A stretch of DNA of 64,000 nt from assembly GCF_029168945.1 (NCBI RefSeq), contig NC_083609.1, positions 22,503,501-22,567,500 of the forward strand, in the 5' to 3' direction. Positions 11,649 to 23,346 of this stretch are shown here, piece by piece (position 1 is the first letter of the stretch; every line of letters starts with the position of its first letter). The DNA is from Cannabis sativa (lineage: Eukaryota > Streptophyta > Magnoliopsida > Rosales > Cannabaceae). The notes below the pieces were generated by a model. It searched no databases. It saw only the letters and a program-made list of their open reading frames with translations, and was not told where the DNA came from. A program made the translations under genes and the position numbers.

Positions 11649-12771
11649 GAATGCTCTATTGGGTCGCTAAGCTCCTAATAGTCAGGATTTTATTTTCTTC
11701 TATCCACCACTGTTGTTTCCTCCTTTTCCACAAGAGCTACCACTTCCAAATCCACCGCCACCACAACCATTCTAGTTTATTAACGAACTAGACTCACCGC
11801 ACTACTATGCCAATTTCGAGAGTTTATCTTACTTTTTGTTTTTCTTTTTATTTTTCTATTGTGTTTCAATAACTTGTATCCCATAATTTTTCTACTATTA
11901 GTTTGCTAATGCATGGAGGACAATGCAACTGATAAGTGTGGGGGAAACTTATGTTGACGATGACTGCTCATGTTTGATGTCTCACTTTCTTCTGGTCTTA
12001 TGCAGGGTCTTTTGAAAAATAATTGGGTTGATGAAAAAATCTTTGATAGTGTGATAGATATGATTCTAGAAAAATGATAGAATCTTATGATTTGTGTACT
12101 TAGCTCCATATTAATTATTGATCAAGCTTCATTTTTAAATTTTTGCGCAAAAATTAAATCATCATATTTGCTAATATTTGGAAAGATAAATGTGTGTTTG
12201 ATTGTTAATTTTTCTATCCCAACCACTCTAGAACTTGTTTGATAATCATTTGAGGCAAAATTGATAAATTACATATAATTTTGAGATATGATATAGGTAA
12301 AAAAAATTTAGATCAATTGAGCATTTCAAGCATACCCTATTTTGTAAATTCTCTAGTTATCTAATTTGAGTTTAAATGTTGAAATTTTATTTTTCTTTTT
12401 TAACCTTATACATGAATCTTTTGAGCCTTTTTTTAAAAAAAAAAGAGTATTTTTCATCTTTTTTGACACCTTAGTATATTGATGTTTTATGTTTGTAAAG
12501 GTGCGAGAGTTATGTTGAGGGAAAAATATTGATGGTTATACTTAAGTGATAAATAAAAAAAATTACTATTCCCTTAGAATGAGTATTTGTAAGTTGTAAG
12601 TATCTCGCTAAAAAATGGAAAATTAATGAGAAATATATGAACACTTGCAACAATTTATGTGTGGGGGAATAGTAAATGTTATGCTGAAAAAAATAAAATA
12701 AAAGAGTTTCAAGATTAAATTATTGAGTGATGTGATTGGGGAATACAAGAAAGAATTATTTGAGATAGTGT

Positions 12772-12773
<2 letters not shown>

Positions 12774-12813
<40 letters not shown>
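12774..12813. repeat. (TA)n microsatellite
   Basis: About 20 uninterrupted TA units inside the Athila/Tat-like internal region. Confidence 0.95.
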
Positions 12814-12816
<3 letters not shown>

Positions 12817-13219
12817 GTTATGGTGAGATTTGAGCTTAAATTAACCTTCTCGTTTACCTTTCACCCCAGCCTTACAATATAAGCTTGTAAAGTCTTATTA
12901 ATTTTTAGATTGTGTGTAATAATTAAGCTTATGGAGTAGATTTTTATTCAAATACATATTTATTTTGAGATGAATATTTATTGTCCACATGCATTAATTA
13001 ATTTGAATATTAGTAGTATGATGAGTTGAATGAGCGCACACATACACATAAGAATTGAGTTTGAAAAGTAATTATTTAGAGTTGAAGTTTTAATAATTGA
13101 AGAATTTTGATTTTTCTTAAAATTATAAGAGATATACATTTTTTGAAATTAAAATTATTTTTCATAATAATCGATTTATTTAAGCATTATTCATTTTACC
13201 AACTTACTTGAGGGCAAGC

Positions 13220-13241
13220 AATAGTTAAGTGTGGAAAATTT
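13220..13241 (+). promoter_or_regulatory. Polypurine tract of Athila/Tat-like element
   Basis: The stretch ending 'aagtgtggaaaattt' directly abuts the LTR start TGATAAGTC. The wording 'gagggcaagcaa...aagtgtgg' is a familiar signature of this gypsy clade. Confidence 0.6.
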
Positions 13242-14644
13242 TGATAAGTCCATATTTATCTTATAAATATTGCCAATGTTATGTGTTAATATTTTAAGTT
13301 AATTCTTCAAACTGTTGATTAATCTGATTTTATTTTGTTAGGAGAATTGATGGTTAATCATATGTTCAGAGCTGTATGATGTGATTTTAATACATTTTGG
13401 TGGTGAACGGTGGAGGCGGGACATATCAAACTAACTAAATAGAATGTAACTGAAATTTCGACACATTTAAAAGTAGAATTGGATTTGGAACTCAACATGA
13501 AAATTTTATATCTCGTTCTTAAATTTTTAAAACATCTCGAATCGTTCCATTTTGAGAAATATTGAAGAAGTTATGGGTAAAATACTAATATGAGCACGCG
13601 ACCGTAAAAACCAGGGAAGGAGCGCCCATGTGCCACTTATACTCCACCCAGGCACTCGGGTCTGCATGATTTATGAAAAAATTAATTTTTGAGTTTAAAT
13701 TGGGTTTATTTTTAGGGTTCTATATATAAGATTTTTAGAGTTTATTTTCATAAAGTTTTTTATTACGCTTTTGAAGGAAAGAACTTAAGAGAGAAGGAGA
13801 ATCTAAATCCACGTCTAGTTTTTCTTCTTAAAATCTTTTAATTTTTCTTTTTATTTATAATTATGCTTGTGCTTATGTTTAAGATTATGGAGTAGTCATT
13901 CTTTTAGGTTAAGGGTTATTTCAAAACTAGAAACATGATTTCTTAAATGTTGATTAATATTATTGTTTTATTTCTTCATATTGAATTGTTTATATTTTTC
14001 TATGCTTAATTTTATGATTAATATTTTGATCTTGTTTGAACATCTGTTAAACTAGATTTTATATTATTCTACTATCATTCTTAGAATTTCTATTCACCTA
14101 ATAGTCTAGAATTCTAGGTTTAAGTGATAAATTACTTTTAATGATATTGTGACGCGTATTATTATTAGTGATGAAGAATAGAACCTAAGTTAAATGAATT
14201 ATATCCTAAATTGAGTTATTGCTTAGATTAACCTATCTTCATATAATTTAATATTTTTCTTAGGTTAAATAAATTGCATGTTTCGTGAATTTATTGCTTA
14301 GTAAAAAGGTTTAATTATTGAGTGCTTTTTCGTAATTAATTGTAATAGGGAGACTGGAATAAGTGATTATCTATGGGGTTAATAGTTTAATTTTGGAATA
14401 TTGATTATTTGAGTGGAGAATATAATTGTTCACTGTTTTTAAATAATTGTTATTCATTATTTATTTTCTTTTTATGATATTTAATTGTAACTCAAAACTC
14501 CTCTTTAATTTCTTTGTGATAGTGAATAATAAATTAATCACAGTCCTCATGGGATCGTCCCATACTTTCTTTTTATACTGATATAATTAGAAGTATTGGA
14601 ATTAAATTAATTAGTAAATTTGATAAGACATATGACACGCATCA
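13242..14644 (+). repeat. 3' LTR of Athila/Tat-like gypsy element
   Basis: 1403 bp from TGATAAGTCCATATTT to GACACGCATCA (TG...CA boundaries), preceded by the purine tract. The partner 5' LTR is outside the window, so the TSD (candidate ATTAT at 14645-14649) cannot be confirmed. Confidence 0.65.
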
Positions 14645-15342
14645 ATTATTGTCTTAAACAGGACACATGTAAATCCAAATTTTAAATTATTAGTTCTGGA
14701 TGGATACATAATGTAGTATGAAGTACTTCCAATTTTTTTTAATAGTTTAAAATGGAGTTTGTATTGAATTTACGCCCATTATAAACACAAAATTTTAAAT
14801 ACTTATGCTGCAATTATTTCTATATATAATTTCTTTTTAATATATATGTCTTATTAGTTCATTGCAAGTTGTTAGATAATTAATTTTGTGGGAGGCATGT
14901 AGTGCAATTAGAGTTGGAAATTTAACACATATGGATGAATACCCACGGGTACTCACCCCGAATGGGATGGGATTTACCTATTTTGATGGGCAATGGGGCA
15001 GGGTGAGGGAAAATTTTATATACCCAAAGCGGGTTTGGGGTAGGATCAGAGGTGACACTACCCACTCCATACCTGATCTCGATATATAGTTTTCATATAA
15101 TTTTCTAAACATTTATTCGTTTAATTGTATTAAAATTATTGACTATAAAGTTGATTATGATCTTACTTATTACTGTTATTTTTAATATTTTATTATTCAA
15201 GTTTAATTAGCATTCTCATTTGCATTAAATGACTTTCATAATTATTATTATTTTATTATTAAATTTTATATTTACTTTTGTATGATTATTATTGTTTTAT
15301 ATTTTTAATAAATTATTAGATGAGCATTAATGAGATATTAAA
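14645..15342. other. Spacer with degenerate hAT-like fragment
   Basis: Mostly AT-rich filler. At about 14905-15080 it holds GC-rich words such as 'acccacgggtactcacccc' and 'ggggcagggtgaggg', typical of the terminal parts of short non-autonomous hAT-type plant elements that mimic 'gggtacccg' text. No clear ends or TSD. Confidence 0.35.
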
Positions 15343-15347
15343 TTTTG

Positions 15348-15908
15348 TGTAAAGACCGCTTCAGTTTAATATAAAATTAGCAGATAATTAAGATTTAATT
15401 CAGAATTAGACTTTTAATTATGATTTATGAATTTATGGAGATATATTTGAATTCTAAGTGTGTTATTTATGTTATATATAAAATTTTATGTTTTTAGTAT
15501 TTTATACCCAGTAATAGTGGAACACGACATTTGGCTGTAGAGTCACATTTTCTCATGGTTTAGTATTTTAGTAATAGCGGGGTAACTTGGATAGACATTG
15601 AGAATATTAGGAATATTAGTGGTTTTAAATTCGACCAAAATGCCCTTTAGTGGCAAAGTTGCTTCCTGATGAAGCAAGGGACAAAATAGTCTTTTGCCCT
15701 AAGTTGGTTTTCTCCTGAGTAAGTTGATTAATTAGAAAATATTAATTTGGTTTCTATGATGTTAACAGATAAACACTTAGACTAATTCTTTCATTTTTCA
15801 AAAAAAAATAGAAAAAGGTTAGATAAAACAGTCTCTCTTTATCACTCTTTCTCTCTCTCTCTCGACCACCTTGGAGAAACCAGTAGAAGGATAGGGTTTC
15901 TGCTCCAT
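15348..15908 (+). repeat. 5' LTR of A, first part (interrupted)
   Basis: Colinear with 29514-30175 (3' LTR of A). Both share the 'gtaatagtggaac(a/g)cgac' block, 'gatgttagataaacactta'-type text, a CT microsatellite site, and 'gtagaaggatagggttt'. Similarity stops at ~15907, where element E begins. Confidence 0.8.
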
Positions 15909-16600
15909 TGTAATGCCCTAATTTATAGGGACGTCATGTGTGTGATTTTTTAAACTCAGTTAATACTAATAGATTACTTAATTATTTAAAACTATGATAA
16001 TATTAAAAACTTAACAGAAATAAAACACTATAAATGGACATTATAACGGCATAAAAAGCGTATTCCGTGAATCACTATTATAAAACGTTTTGCTAAAGAA
16101 ATATATACGACAACTATTTAAACACAAAATCAAAATACACAGCAGATACAGCCAGCCTAAAACAACTACTGGCAACTCGGTACGTAGGCTGGCGAGGTCA
16201 ATATGTACATTGCTAGAGAAGACTGTCACCTCACGGTTGATCTGCTTTTCTTTGCCTTTACCTGCACCACATAGCACCCATGAGTCACAACGACTTAGCA
16301 AGAAAAGTAATAATAACAATCATATAGTTTATTATTCAAATATTGTAATTTATACACAATAAGAATCAAAACATCACACATTATTCATATGATGAAATCC
16401 AAATCACTACTGGAATCAGCTACAAATAAACATCAGTATACAGATATTTGGTAATACAAAACTATTATAACAATAATAGAATTCATATTCTTTTAATCAC
16501 ATAAATTATATATATGTTACCTCATAAAGCAACCATCTTCATAACATCACATTGCTTAATCACGCAAGTCGATGCTTTAATCTGATAATCCTATATTGCA

Positions 16601-17160
16601 TTACCTAATCAGGTAAGCTCGTGCCATAGCCTGACACCTATATATTGCATAATGACATCACCTAATTAGGTGAGCCTATGCCAAAGACCTACACCCATAT
16701 ATCATATAATTTCATCACTCAATCAGGTGAGCCTGTGCCACAATCTGGCACCAATATATCGCATCGTCTAATCAGACGAGCCCGTACCTATGCCCGGTAC
16801 TTATCATATGTCATTGACGCTCGTACTTACGCTCAGTACGTCGCCAGGAAAATCGCATCACCTAATTAGGTGAGCCCGTACCTATACTCGGTACTCATCA
16901 TATATCACTGACGCGCGTACTTACGCCTAGTACGTCGCCAGGAAAATCGCATCACCTAATTAGGTGAGCTCGTACCTATGCTCGGTACTCATCATATATT
17001 ACTGACGCCCGTACTTACGCCCAGTACATCGCTAGGAAATTCCATCACCTAAAAAGCTGAGCTCGTACCTACGCTTGGTACTCATCATATATCACTGACG
17101 CCGGTACTTACGCCCAGTACATCGCCAGGAAATCGCATCACCTAAACAAGTGAGCCCATA
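16601..17160. repeat. Hairpin array with 94-bp tandem repeats
   Basis: Four ~94-bp tandem units start near 16784, 16878, 16972 and 17065. Each holds three short inverted repeats of the form TCACCT/AGGTGA, GTACC/GGTAC and CGTACT/AGTACG. Upstream variants keep pairing with different bases: TTACCT/AGGTAA at 16601, TCGTCT/AGACGA at 16764 and GTGCCA/TGGCAC at about 16735. Later units (17045, 17137) have mismatched stems. Confidence 0.85.
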
Positions 17161-18169
17161 TATCACATGCATAATATCATAACATAATCGATACTCAACT
17201 AATCAATATTTTCATTATATAACAATATTAACTATATCTCAATATTAATCAATGCATTGCAATACTAATTGTATTACATATAACGTACTATGCAGTACAA
17301 TATACTTTTCCTACCTTTAATCCAGGTTCATACGTTTCGGCCAACCCAAGTGGAGAACTATCCCCGATGATCTCAGCCCTATGTGACAACAACGATAAAC
17401 CAATAAGTGCTTATCCCAAAATACTGCTTATATTCACATAAGAAAATCTAGAGTTTTCTACCAAAAGCCGCAGTATAAATATACTAAAATAAAACTTATA
17501 TTTTGGCTCTAAAACATACACCATTTTGTAGAGCTCGTTGCAAGCTTCGAAACAGTATATAGAATGTCCACAACAGACACCCGAGTCAAAAGTTATGGCA
17601 AAAATACGATTTGTGATCTCTTAGGAATTTCTAAAAACTATAAAACTCGAAAATCCCAATTTTCGCACTCACCGAAACACTACCAAAACTTATCCAAATC
17701 ACTCCAAACTTCACAGGGCGCATATATACCATAAATATTACCATCCTTACATGACAGAAATAAAAATCGACCTCTTAAATGAAAAACGCCATTAACGTTC
17801 GGACTAAGCTTTCAAAAGTTGAAAACTCGATTTCTAACTCAAAATCACCCCGAATTCAACAAGTAAACATCAGAACTAGTCCTCTGACTACCCGAGAATA
17901 ATCCTAAAAGGTCAGAACCTTCATAACTATTCTAATTTACAAAACCCCTATACGAAACCAATTGTCTTTAAACTTAAAACGAAATTAAACCATAACTTAA
18001 GTTTTTCCTTTTTAAAGATTTGCTATAATGCTGCTACCGAAGATTAGATCACTAAGTTTCGGGTTGAAAGTAAAAAAAATGGATATAGGAGGAGAAGATT
18101 TTGTCGAAGGAAGGAGAACGAGAATTTTGTTCTTCGTTCTTTCTACTGTTATAACTTAAAACTTAATAT

Positions 18170-18448
18170 ATATATATATATATGTATATTTAAAACAAAA
18201 CAAAACGTCTGTTTCGTTTTATATATATAATAATAATAATAATAATATTAATAAAAATTTTATTATTAATAGTTAGGGGAATTACCTCATATACTAATTT
18301 TTAATTTTTTTTTTCAAATTTACGGTTTAAGTTTCTAAAGTGGTTACAGTGCTAGTTGCAATAAGGGTTTCTGTACGATTTTTTGTTACAATTTAGGTAG
18401 CAACATCAGTTGCAATAGGGGTTTCTATGTAAAATTTTGTAAAAATAC

Positions 18449-18479
<31 letters not shown>

Positions 18480-18480
18480 G
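18170..18480. repeat. Simple-repeat cluster in LTR E
   Basis: Contains a (TA)n run near 18170-18182, (AAT)n at 18228-18247 and a ~30-base poly-A at ~18448-18477. It also has two related words, 'gttgcaataagggtttctgt' near 18355 and a near copy near 18409, a short direct repeat. Confidence 0.7.
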
Positions 18481-19002
18481 TTTTAAAGTGTCAAAATAAA
18501 AAAAAAAAACCCCTAATAGTTATCTTATTATTTTTTAGCCACTAAAAAATCTCTATTTCTAAGGTATTTGGTCAACTTCGAGTACCCTAAAATACCTTAA
18601 TATTTCTAAAATCAACTTATCTTAATAATCCGATCAATATTTCTAACTAAAATTGTTGTGACATTTTTGGCCTCCAATCGGGTCTCCAGAGTCGCGAAAC
18701 CTGAAAATATTTTTATTTCACAAATAACTCATATTATATCCACGTATTTCAAATAAATCTTCGTAATTAACAAATTACGCTTATATATCCACTTATCGAG
18801 TCTTCAGGGTCGTTGAACCTGAAAATATTTTATTCCACATATAGCTCATATTACATTCACACATGCTATATAAATCTTCGTAATTTACAAATTACACTTA
18901 TTTACTCACTTATAGCAAAATTTATATTTTATGCTGAAATAAATTAGTAGGATCATAATCCCACTTATTACCTGATTAACAAATAATATAAATATAATTA
19001 CA

Positions 19003-19040
19003 ACCATCCCCTCCTTATAGAAATTTTGTTCTCGAAATTT
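19003..19040 (-). promoter_or_regulatory. Polypurine tract of element E
   Basis: On the minus strand, 'cgagaacaaaatttctat' is followed by 'aaggaggggatgg' and then TTGTAAT. This is the classic chromovirus end (…TTCGAGGACGAAATTTC…AAGGxGGGG…TTGTAA), and it fixes E as minus-strand with its 3' LTR at 15909-19002. Confidence 0.85.
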
Positions 19041-19059
19041 ATTTAAACTAATCGAGAAA

Positions 19060-19310
19060 TTACCCTCGTATTTTTTATTCTAACTCTCAAATTGTTGTTT
19101 CTATTCTGCTATATTTTTTTTTGTACAACACTTTCTTAACTAGTGGAATTGTCTCATTTCATAGTACCTCCTCTTTCTAGTCTAAAAACCTGGACAAGAT
19201 GTTTTCCCCATATAATAAATTTGTCTGAACATTAACATCATCACAGCTCAGAATATAGGTCGAGTTTGATACATATTTTCTCAGCATGGAGACATGAAAC
19301 ACATTATATA
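19060..19310 (-). pseudogene. Integrase C-terminus/chromodomain of E (decayed)
   Basis: Minus-strand translation gives VFHVSMLRKYVSNSTYILS at about 19250-19305. It continues to DDVNVQTNLLYGENILSRFLD, a stop, and then NETIPLVKKVLY. This is the region between the integrase core and the chromodomain of Tekay-type chromoviruses. Several stops show it is non-functional. The matching region of A (29225-29480) reads FHVSMLRKYVSDPTHVLSYE and VLRNKTIALVKVLWRN, so E and A are relatives in opposite orientation. Confidence 0.75.
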
Positions 19311-21132
19311 CTCCAGAAAACGCAAGAGTTAAGGCTATTTAATTCAGTGAACATGTATATAATCTTTCTCTCATACCGCACCTATTAAGATACCTAACCA
19401 GTGGTACATTTAATTATGACTTTTAAATAAACACCTCATCAGGGAAGATATTATTCTAAGATAATCTAACCTTTATCAAATATGCTCATAGTATGTTTCT
19501 AATATTCCATTGATCTTCTTAGGTTACCCACCTTTCAAGAATAAAATATTATACTATTTTCGCTTTAACCTCCATGGTTCTCAATAACTTTCTTTAATTC
19601 TTAACATCATAGCCAAAGATATCAATCTTGGAATCTCACAAGATTAGATGATTCATTCGTATGAATTCCATATCCTTATTTATTGAATAGATTATCTATA
19701 CTGATAGACAACATATTAACTTGGTATCTCCAACAATTACTATTCAGTCGAAATCAAAAGATCCCACAATACCTAATTCATAATTATGTCTTTCCATTCC
19801 TTATATGGGACCTCCTAAGCTTACCTACTGACTTAGCTTAATAATAAGTTAAGTATTCATTTCTGATAGATATTCAATTTGAGTACTTCTTATTTCCACC
19901 CATTACTATATACTCCTCTCAATACCTTGTCAATATCTACTTATTAACACATCCATTCCTCTTGATAATCTCTGGAACGACTATCGATTCTGCATCCTAA
20001 TATGAATCTTTCTGGTGTACTTTGTCCTCACTCATACGCTTTTTGGGATGACTCCCCGAAAGATTTCCCATCTTGAGATTACCCAAATTAGTTATGCTTA
20101 ACTACAAAGTAAGCTCATGGTGGGTTATCAGAAATTAGATGCTTTTTTTGTCGTTCTTAATTGTATTTCTTGCTTTCATTCTTTCGTAAAAAAAAATTCA
20201 ATTGCCATCACTCCCTTCATTAACCTCTTGCAATTCCTCATCGGTTTTTGTTCACTTAAACTTGAGGAATTCCCATCTTATTGTGAACTTGAATCTTGTT
20301 TGTTTCTACTTATTTTAACTTGCATCAATTTCTCTTGAGCTGACACAACTTTAAAATTTCTCAATCACTTAAAGTTAACTACCATTATAAAGTGAATTAA
20401 TGTATACTATACGGTGGAGGCAACATTGCTCATACCAAGTACCCACAACTAAACTGGAAATACCCATTTCCCAAATTCTCAACAAATAACAATTAATTTA
20501 AGATCATTCCTTGATCCTAAAATTTCTTTTCTTTTTTTCTTTTTTTTGTTTGGTAGAAATCTTGGTAATCTATTCAAACACATCCAGAAATATACATACC
20601 TCAAGTATATTCTTTGTTTTATTGATAACCCCTTGGTACGAATTACCATACCAACTTATAGTGAGTCTCCCATTGATGATGATGATTCATCAACATCTAA
20701 GACTCTCGTGTTCTTTTTTCCATCATTACCACTAAGGTTCTACTCCCTGGTTCATATGCTACCATTGCTTCCTTGCAATCATCACTATCTCCATACTTGG
20801 CCAACCACATTAAAACTTATTTTACACTCAATTATATAGCTCGTTGTTCAATAAACAACCTACTTTGTGATCTAACATTCACCAATCACTCAATTACATG
20901 TTCAATAAATTGCATCTCAATTCATAAGCTTTTTCCCATTCTAGGTTAGAATGTCTTTCCATAATTGCTTAATAAAGGAATCATTTCTCAAAATTTTAAT
21001 GGTATCCTTATATATGACATTGACTATCCAGCCAATTATAAAGTACTCTCCATCATTACCGTATTACCTTAAGTAATTTAGGTAATCTTCTTCACCTTAG
21101 TAATACCACTACTCTTCCTGGTGTTCTTTTAT
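19311..21132 (-). other. Decayed internal region of E
   Basis: By position this should hold the remaining pol of E on the minus strand. Just above the chromodomain, 'LAFSGVYNVFHVS' is readable. Beyond ~19350 no domain can be recognised by eye, and the short ORFs on both strands look random. The region is AT-rich. Confidence 0.45.
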
Positions 21133-21385
21133 ACGTTACCCCCTGTAACGCCCCCGCTTCAAGCCTCTGTTGGGCCCTTACTCCCATGGAATAATTATCG
21201 CGATCAAGAATAATTTAATAATTATCGCTTATTTAAAAGTTTAAAACATGCCCCTATTCAGCCATCAAGCTACTAACATGCTTCCTATTAGGCTTTTTTT
21301 TAAAAAACATACTAATAAAATAAACTACTAAAGCAATAAAGGCATACTGAGCCGTGAGTTGAGCTTATCTCTAATGATGATTAGA
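21133..21385 (+). other. Unassigned junction before gag of A
   Basis: Begins with TGTAACGCCC, the edge motif of this LTR group, but the following text does not match LTRs B-E. No PBS is visible. It is either a foreign LTR piece or the leader of A. Confidence 0.3.
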
Positions 21386-21738
21386 ATGGATACCTAGCGA
21401 AACACGAGAAGCCAGAAAAACTCGGTCGGATCCAGTGGTGGTCAGGGAGTTCAGTTTCCCCGAATATTCGTGGCTGAGGTAGAGCCCCAAGAGGCAGGGC
21501 ACACGGTTGGGGAGATGTTAACCCATCGCAGGCTGCCCAGGATTGGGAAAATAGGTTTGCAGCAATGCAAGCCAGAATTAATGAACAAAACAAAGAAATC
21601 AAACGTCTAACGCAGCAGGGTGTTCCTACAATGCCTGCTCCTAAAAAGCAGGTGGCTCCTGCCTCTGCTATGCAGGCAGGGCCGGTTGCTGTTGTGAATT
21701 GAATGGAACCACTGTACGAAAAGTTCTGCAAGAGGAAC
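21386..21738 (+). pseudogene. gag: Gag of A, N-terminal part (broken)
   Basis: The ATG at 21386 is followed by a stop at codon 4 and a frame change. The readable text NRFAAMQARINEQNKEIKRL and TMPAPKKQVAPASAMQA is followed by a stop (21700-21702), and then MEPLYEKFCK leads into the capsid domain. LYEKF is the usual start of the chromovirus capsid-like Gag region. The frame is cut at 21738 by the hAT-like insertion and resumes at 23347 (QAPLVFLGGP). Gag would assemble the particle; this copy cannot. Confidence 0.75.
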
Positions 21739-23346
21739 TAGGGGTGCACACGGGTCGGATTTTTAGGTTTTCGGATGGTCGGCTTCGGGTTTTCGGGTTT
21801 TAAATATTAAAAAAGTGCAACCGAACCCGATTTTTGGGCGATCGGGTTCGGCGGGTTTCGGGTCGGGTTTGCTGTGGTCGGATTTGGATTAACACCCGAA
21901 TGAATAATTGCATAAAAGAATTGTGCAGTGTACAATTTAAATATATTTCTGGAGCACTGTAAAAAAAAGTAAAGCAAATAGTTGTGTGCATATTTCAGTG
22001 TGATATAAAAATTACAACTAATAATATTTTTTATTTTTATTTTGATCAAAGTAAAATAAAAAAAAATAGAAAGTAAAACAAAACAGCTTTGTTTGTATTT
22101 GAATAGGATTAGGGGTGCACACGGATCGAATTTTTGGGTTTTCGGATGGTCAAGTTCGGGTTTTCGAGTTTCGGATATTAAAAAAGTGCAACCGAACCCG
22201 ATTTTTGGGCGGTCAGGTTCGACGGGTTTTGGGTCGGGTATGCCGGGTTTGCTGTGGTCAGATTTGGATTAACACCCGAATCAATACTTGCATAAAAGAA
22301 TTGTGCAGTGTACAATTTAAGTTTATTTCTGGAGCACTGTAAAAAAAAATAAAGAAAATAGTTCTGTGCATATTTCAGTATGATATAAAAAGTACAACTA
22401 ATAATATTTTTTATTTTTATTTTGATGAAAGTAAAATAAAAAAAATAAAAAGTAAAACAAAACAGCTTTGTTTGTATTTGAATAGGATTATATTTTTTTG
22501 GGAAAGAAAAGAGAGAGACAGACTGATAGTCATGGCATTGGCAGATGATATGAAAAGGTATATGGGACATAAATTCCCACGTGGTATGTAATATTTATTA
22601 GGTGACAGAGGTGAAAACTGAAAAGACAGCCACAGCCTCTCTCTCACACTTTCCAATTTTAAAATAAATAAAAAGTATATGTCTTTTGACTTTCCTAGCA
22701 GCTAGCACGAAAATGTGCTTAATTTTTGGGTTTCAGATTTACACCCGAAATTATATTTGTCTTACTTTAAAATCCGAACCCGACACCCGTGTTGAGCACT
22801 TTCGGGTTAGATCTGACTCGACCATACGGGTTTTAATTTTTCGGTTTTTTTTTTGCAGCGGGTCGGGGCGGGTGGGCGGGTTTTCGGGTTTACGGGTCTA
22901 AATGTTAAGCCCTAAATAGGATTATATTTTTTTGGGAAAGAAAAGAGAGAGAGAGACTGATAGTCATGGCATTGGCAGATGATATGAAAAGGTATATGTG
23001 ACATAAATGCCCACGTGGTATGTAATATTTATTAGGTGACAGAGGTGAAAACTGAAAAGACAGCCACAACCTCTCTCTCACACTTTCCAATTTTAAAATA
23101 AATAAAAAGTATATGTCTTTTGACTTTCCTAGTAGCTAGCACGAAAATGTGCTTAATTTTTGGGTTTCAGATTTACACCCGAAATTATATTTGTCTTACT
23201 TTAAAATTCGAACCCGACACCCATGTGGAGCACTTTCGGGTTAGATCCGACCCGACCATACGGGTTTTTTATTTTTCAATTTTTTGGCAGCAGGTCGGGG
23301 CGGGTGGGCGGGTTTTCGGGTTTACAGGTCTAAATGTTCAGCCCTA
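21739..23346. mobile_element. Outer hAT-like non-autonomous element
   Basis: Ends TAGGGGTGCACACGG... and ...TTCAGCCCTA form short terminal inverted repeats. An imperfect 8-bp duplication flanks it (agaggaac 21731-21738, gcaggcac 23347-23354), the hAT TSD size. The terminal regions are rich in 'gggtcggg/ttcgggtt' text. Without the nested copy it is ~800 bp, non-coding, and split at 22109 by a sister element. Insertion is within gag of A. Confidence 0.75.
22110..22914. mobile_element. Inner hAT-like element nested in its own sister copy
   Basis: 805 bp, TAGGGGTGCACACGG...GCCCTA, flanked by a perfect 8-bp TSD AATAGGAT (22102-22109 and 22915-22922). It is nearly identical to the outer copy along its whole length, which still contains the uninterrupted target 'aataggat' at ~22480. 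The target of the second insertion was thus the middle of the same element type. Confidence 0.9.

Larger units (their letters stand above)
11654..13241 (+). mobile_element. 3' internal region of Athila/Tat-like gypsy element
   Basis: Continues the host sequence interrupted at 1455. The segment with 'ggaggacaatgc' and 'taagtgtgggggaa' (~11911-11945) is typical of the 3' non-coding end of Athila/Tat (Ogre/Retand) gypsy elements, and a similar purine-rich 'gttaagtgtgg' precedes the LTR at ~13223-13240. No pol remains in the window. The stretch is AT-rich with a (TA)n run at 12774-12813. Confidence 0.6.
15909..19002 (-). repeat. 3' LTR of chromovirus E (~3.1 kb)
   Basis: Plus-strand edges are TGTAATGCCC and ATTACA. 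It shares with LTRs C and D the block around 'ttacctgcacca...gcacccatgagtcac' (16258-16290) and the terminal 'TGTAA...TTACA' repeats. It is about 1 kb longer than B, C or D, partly because of the hairpin/94-bp repeat array (16601-17160), and it includes TA, AAT and poly-A runs near 18170-18480. Its reverse complement matches 1-1130. Confidence 0.75.
15909..21132 (-). mobile_element. Chromovirus E, minus strand, inserted in 5' LTR of A
   Basis: On the minus strand there is degraded integrase/chromodomain sequence (19060-19310), then a polypurine tract (19003-19030), then a 3.1-kb LTR (15909-19002). The far end is unclear: a 'TGTAACGCCC' LTR-edge motif occurs at 21133 but no matching second LTR follows. 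E is therefore truncated or rearranged at its 5' side. The internal part is heavily decayed. Confidence 0.65.

Noticed and set aside
16041..16362. Overlapping ~90-residue frames on both strands
   Set aside because: Fall in LTR E within the conserved LTR block; no protein family resemblance.
16601..17160. CRISPR-like array
   Set aside because: Repeats are contiguous 94-bp tandem units without unique spacers, in a plant LTR.
19003..19007. ACCAT as TSD partner of TCCAT (15904-15908), making E a solo LTR
   Set aside because: The sequence beyond is a clear polypurine tract and chromodomain remnant, so E is a 3' LTR with internal sequence.
20117..20839. Three 73-97-residue frames in the E internal region
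   Set aside because: Sense opposite or unrelated to the element, with no recognisable retroelement motif.
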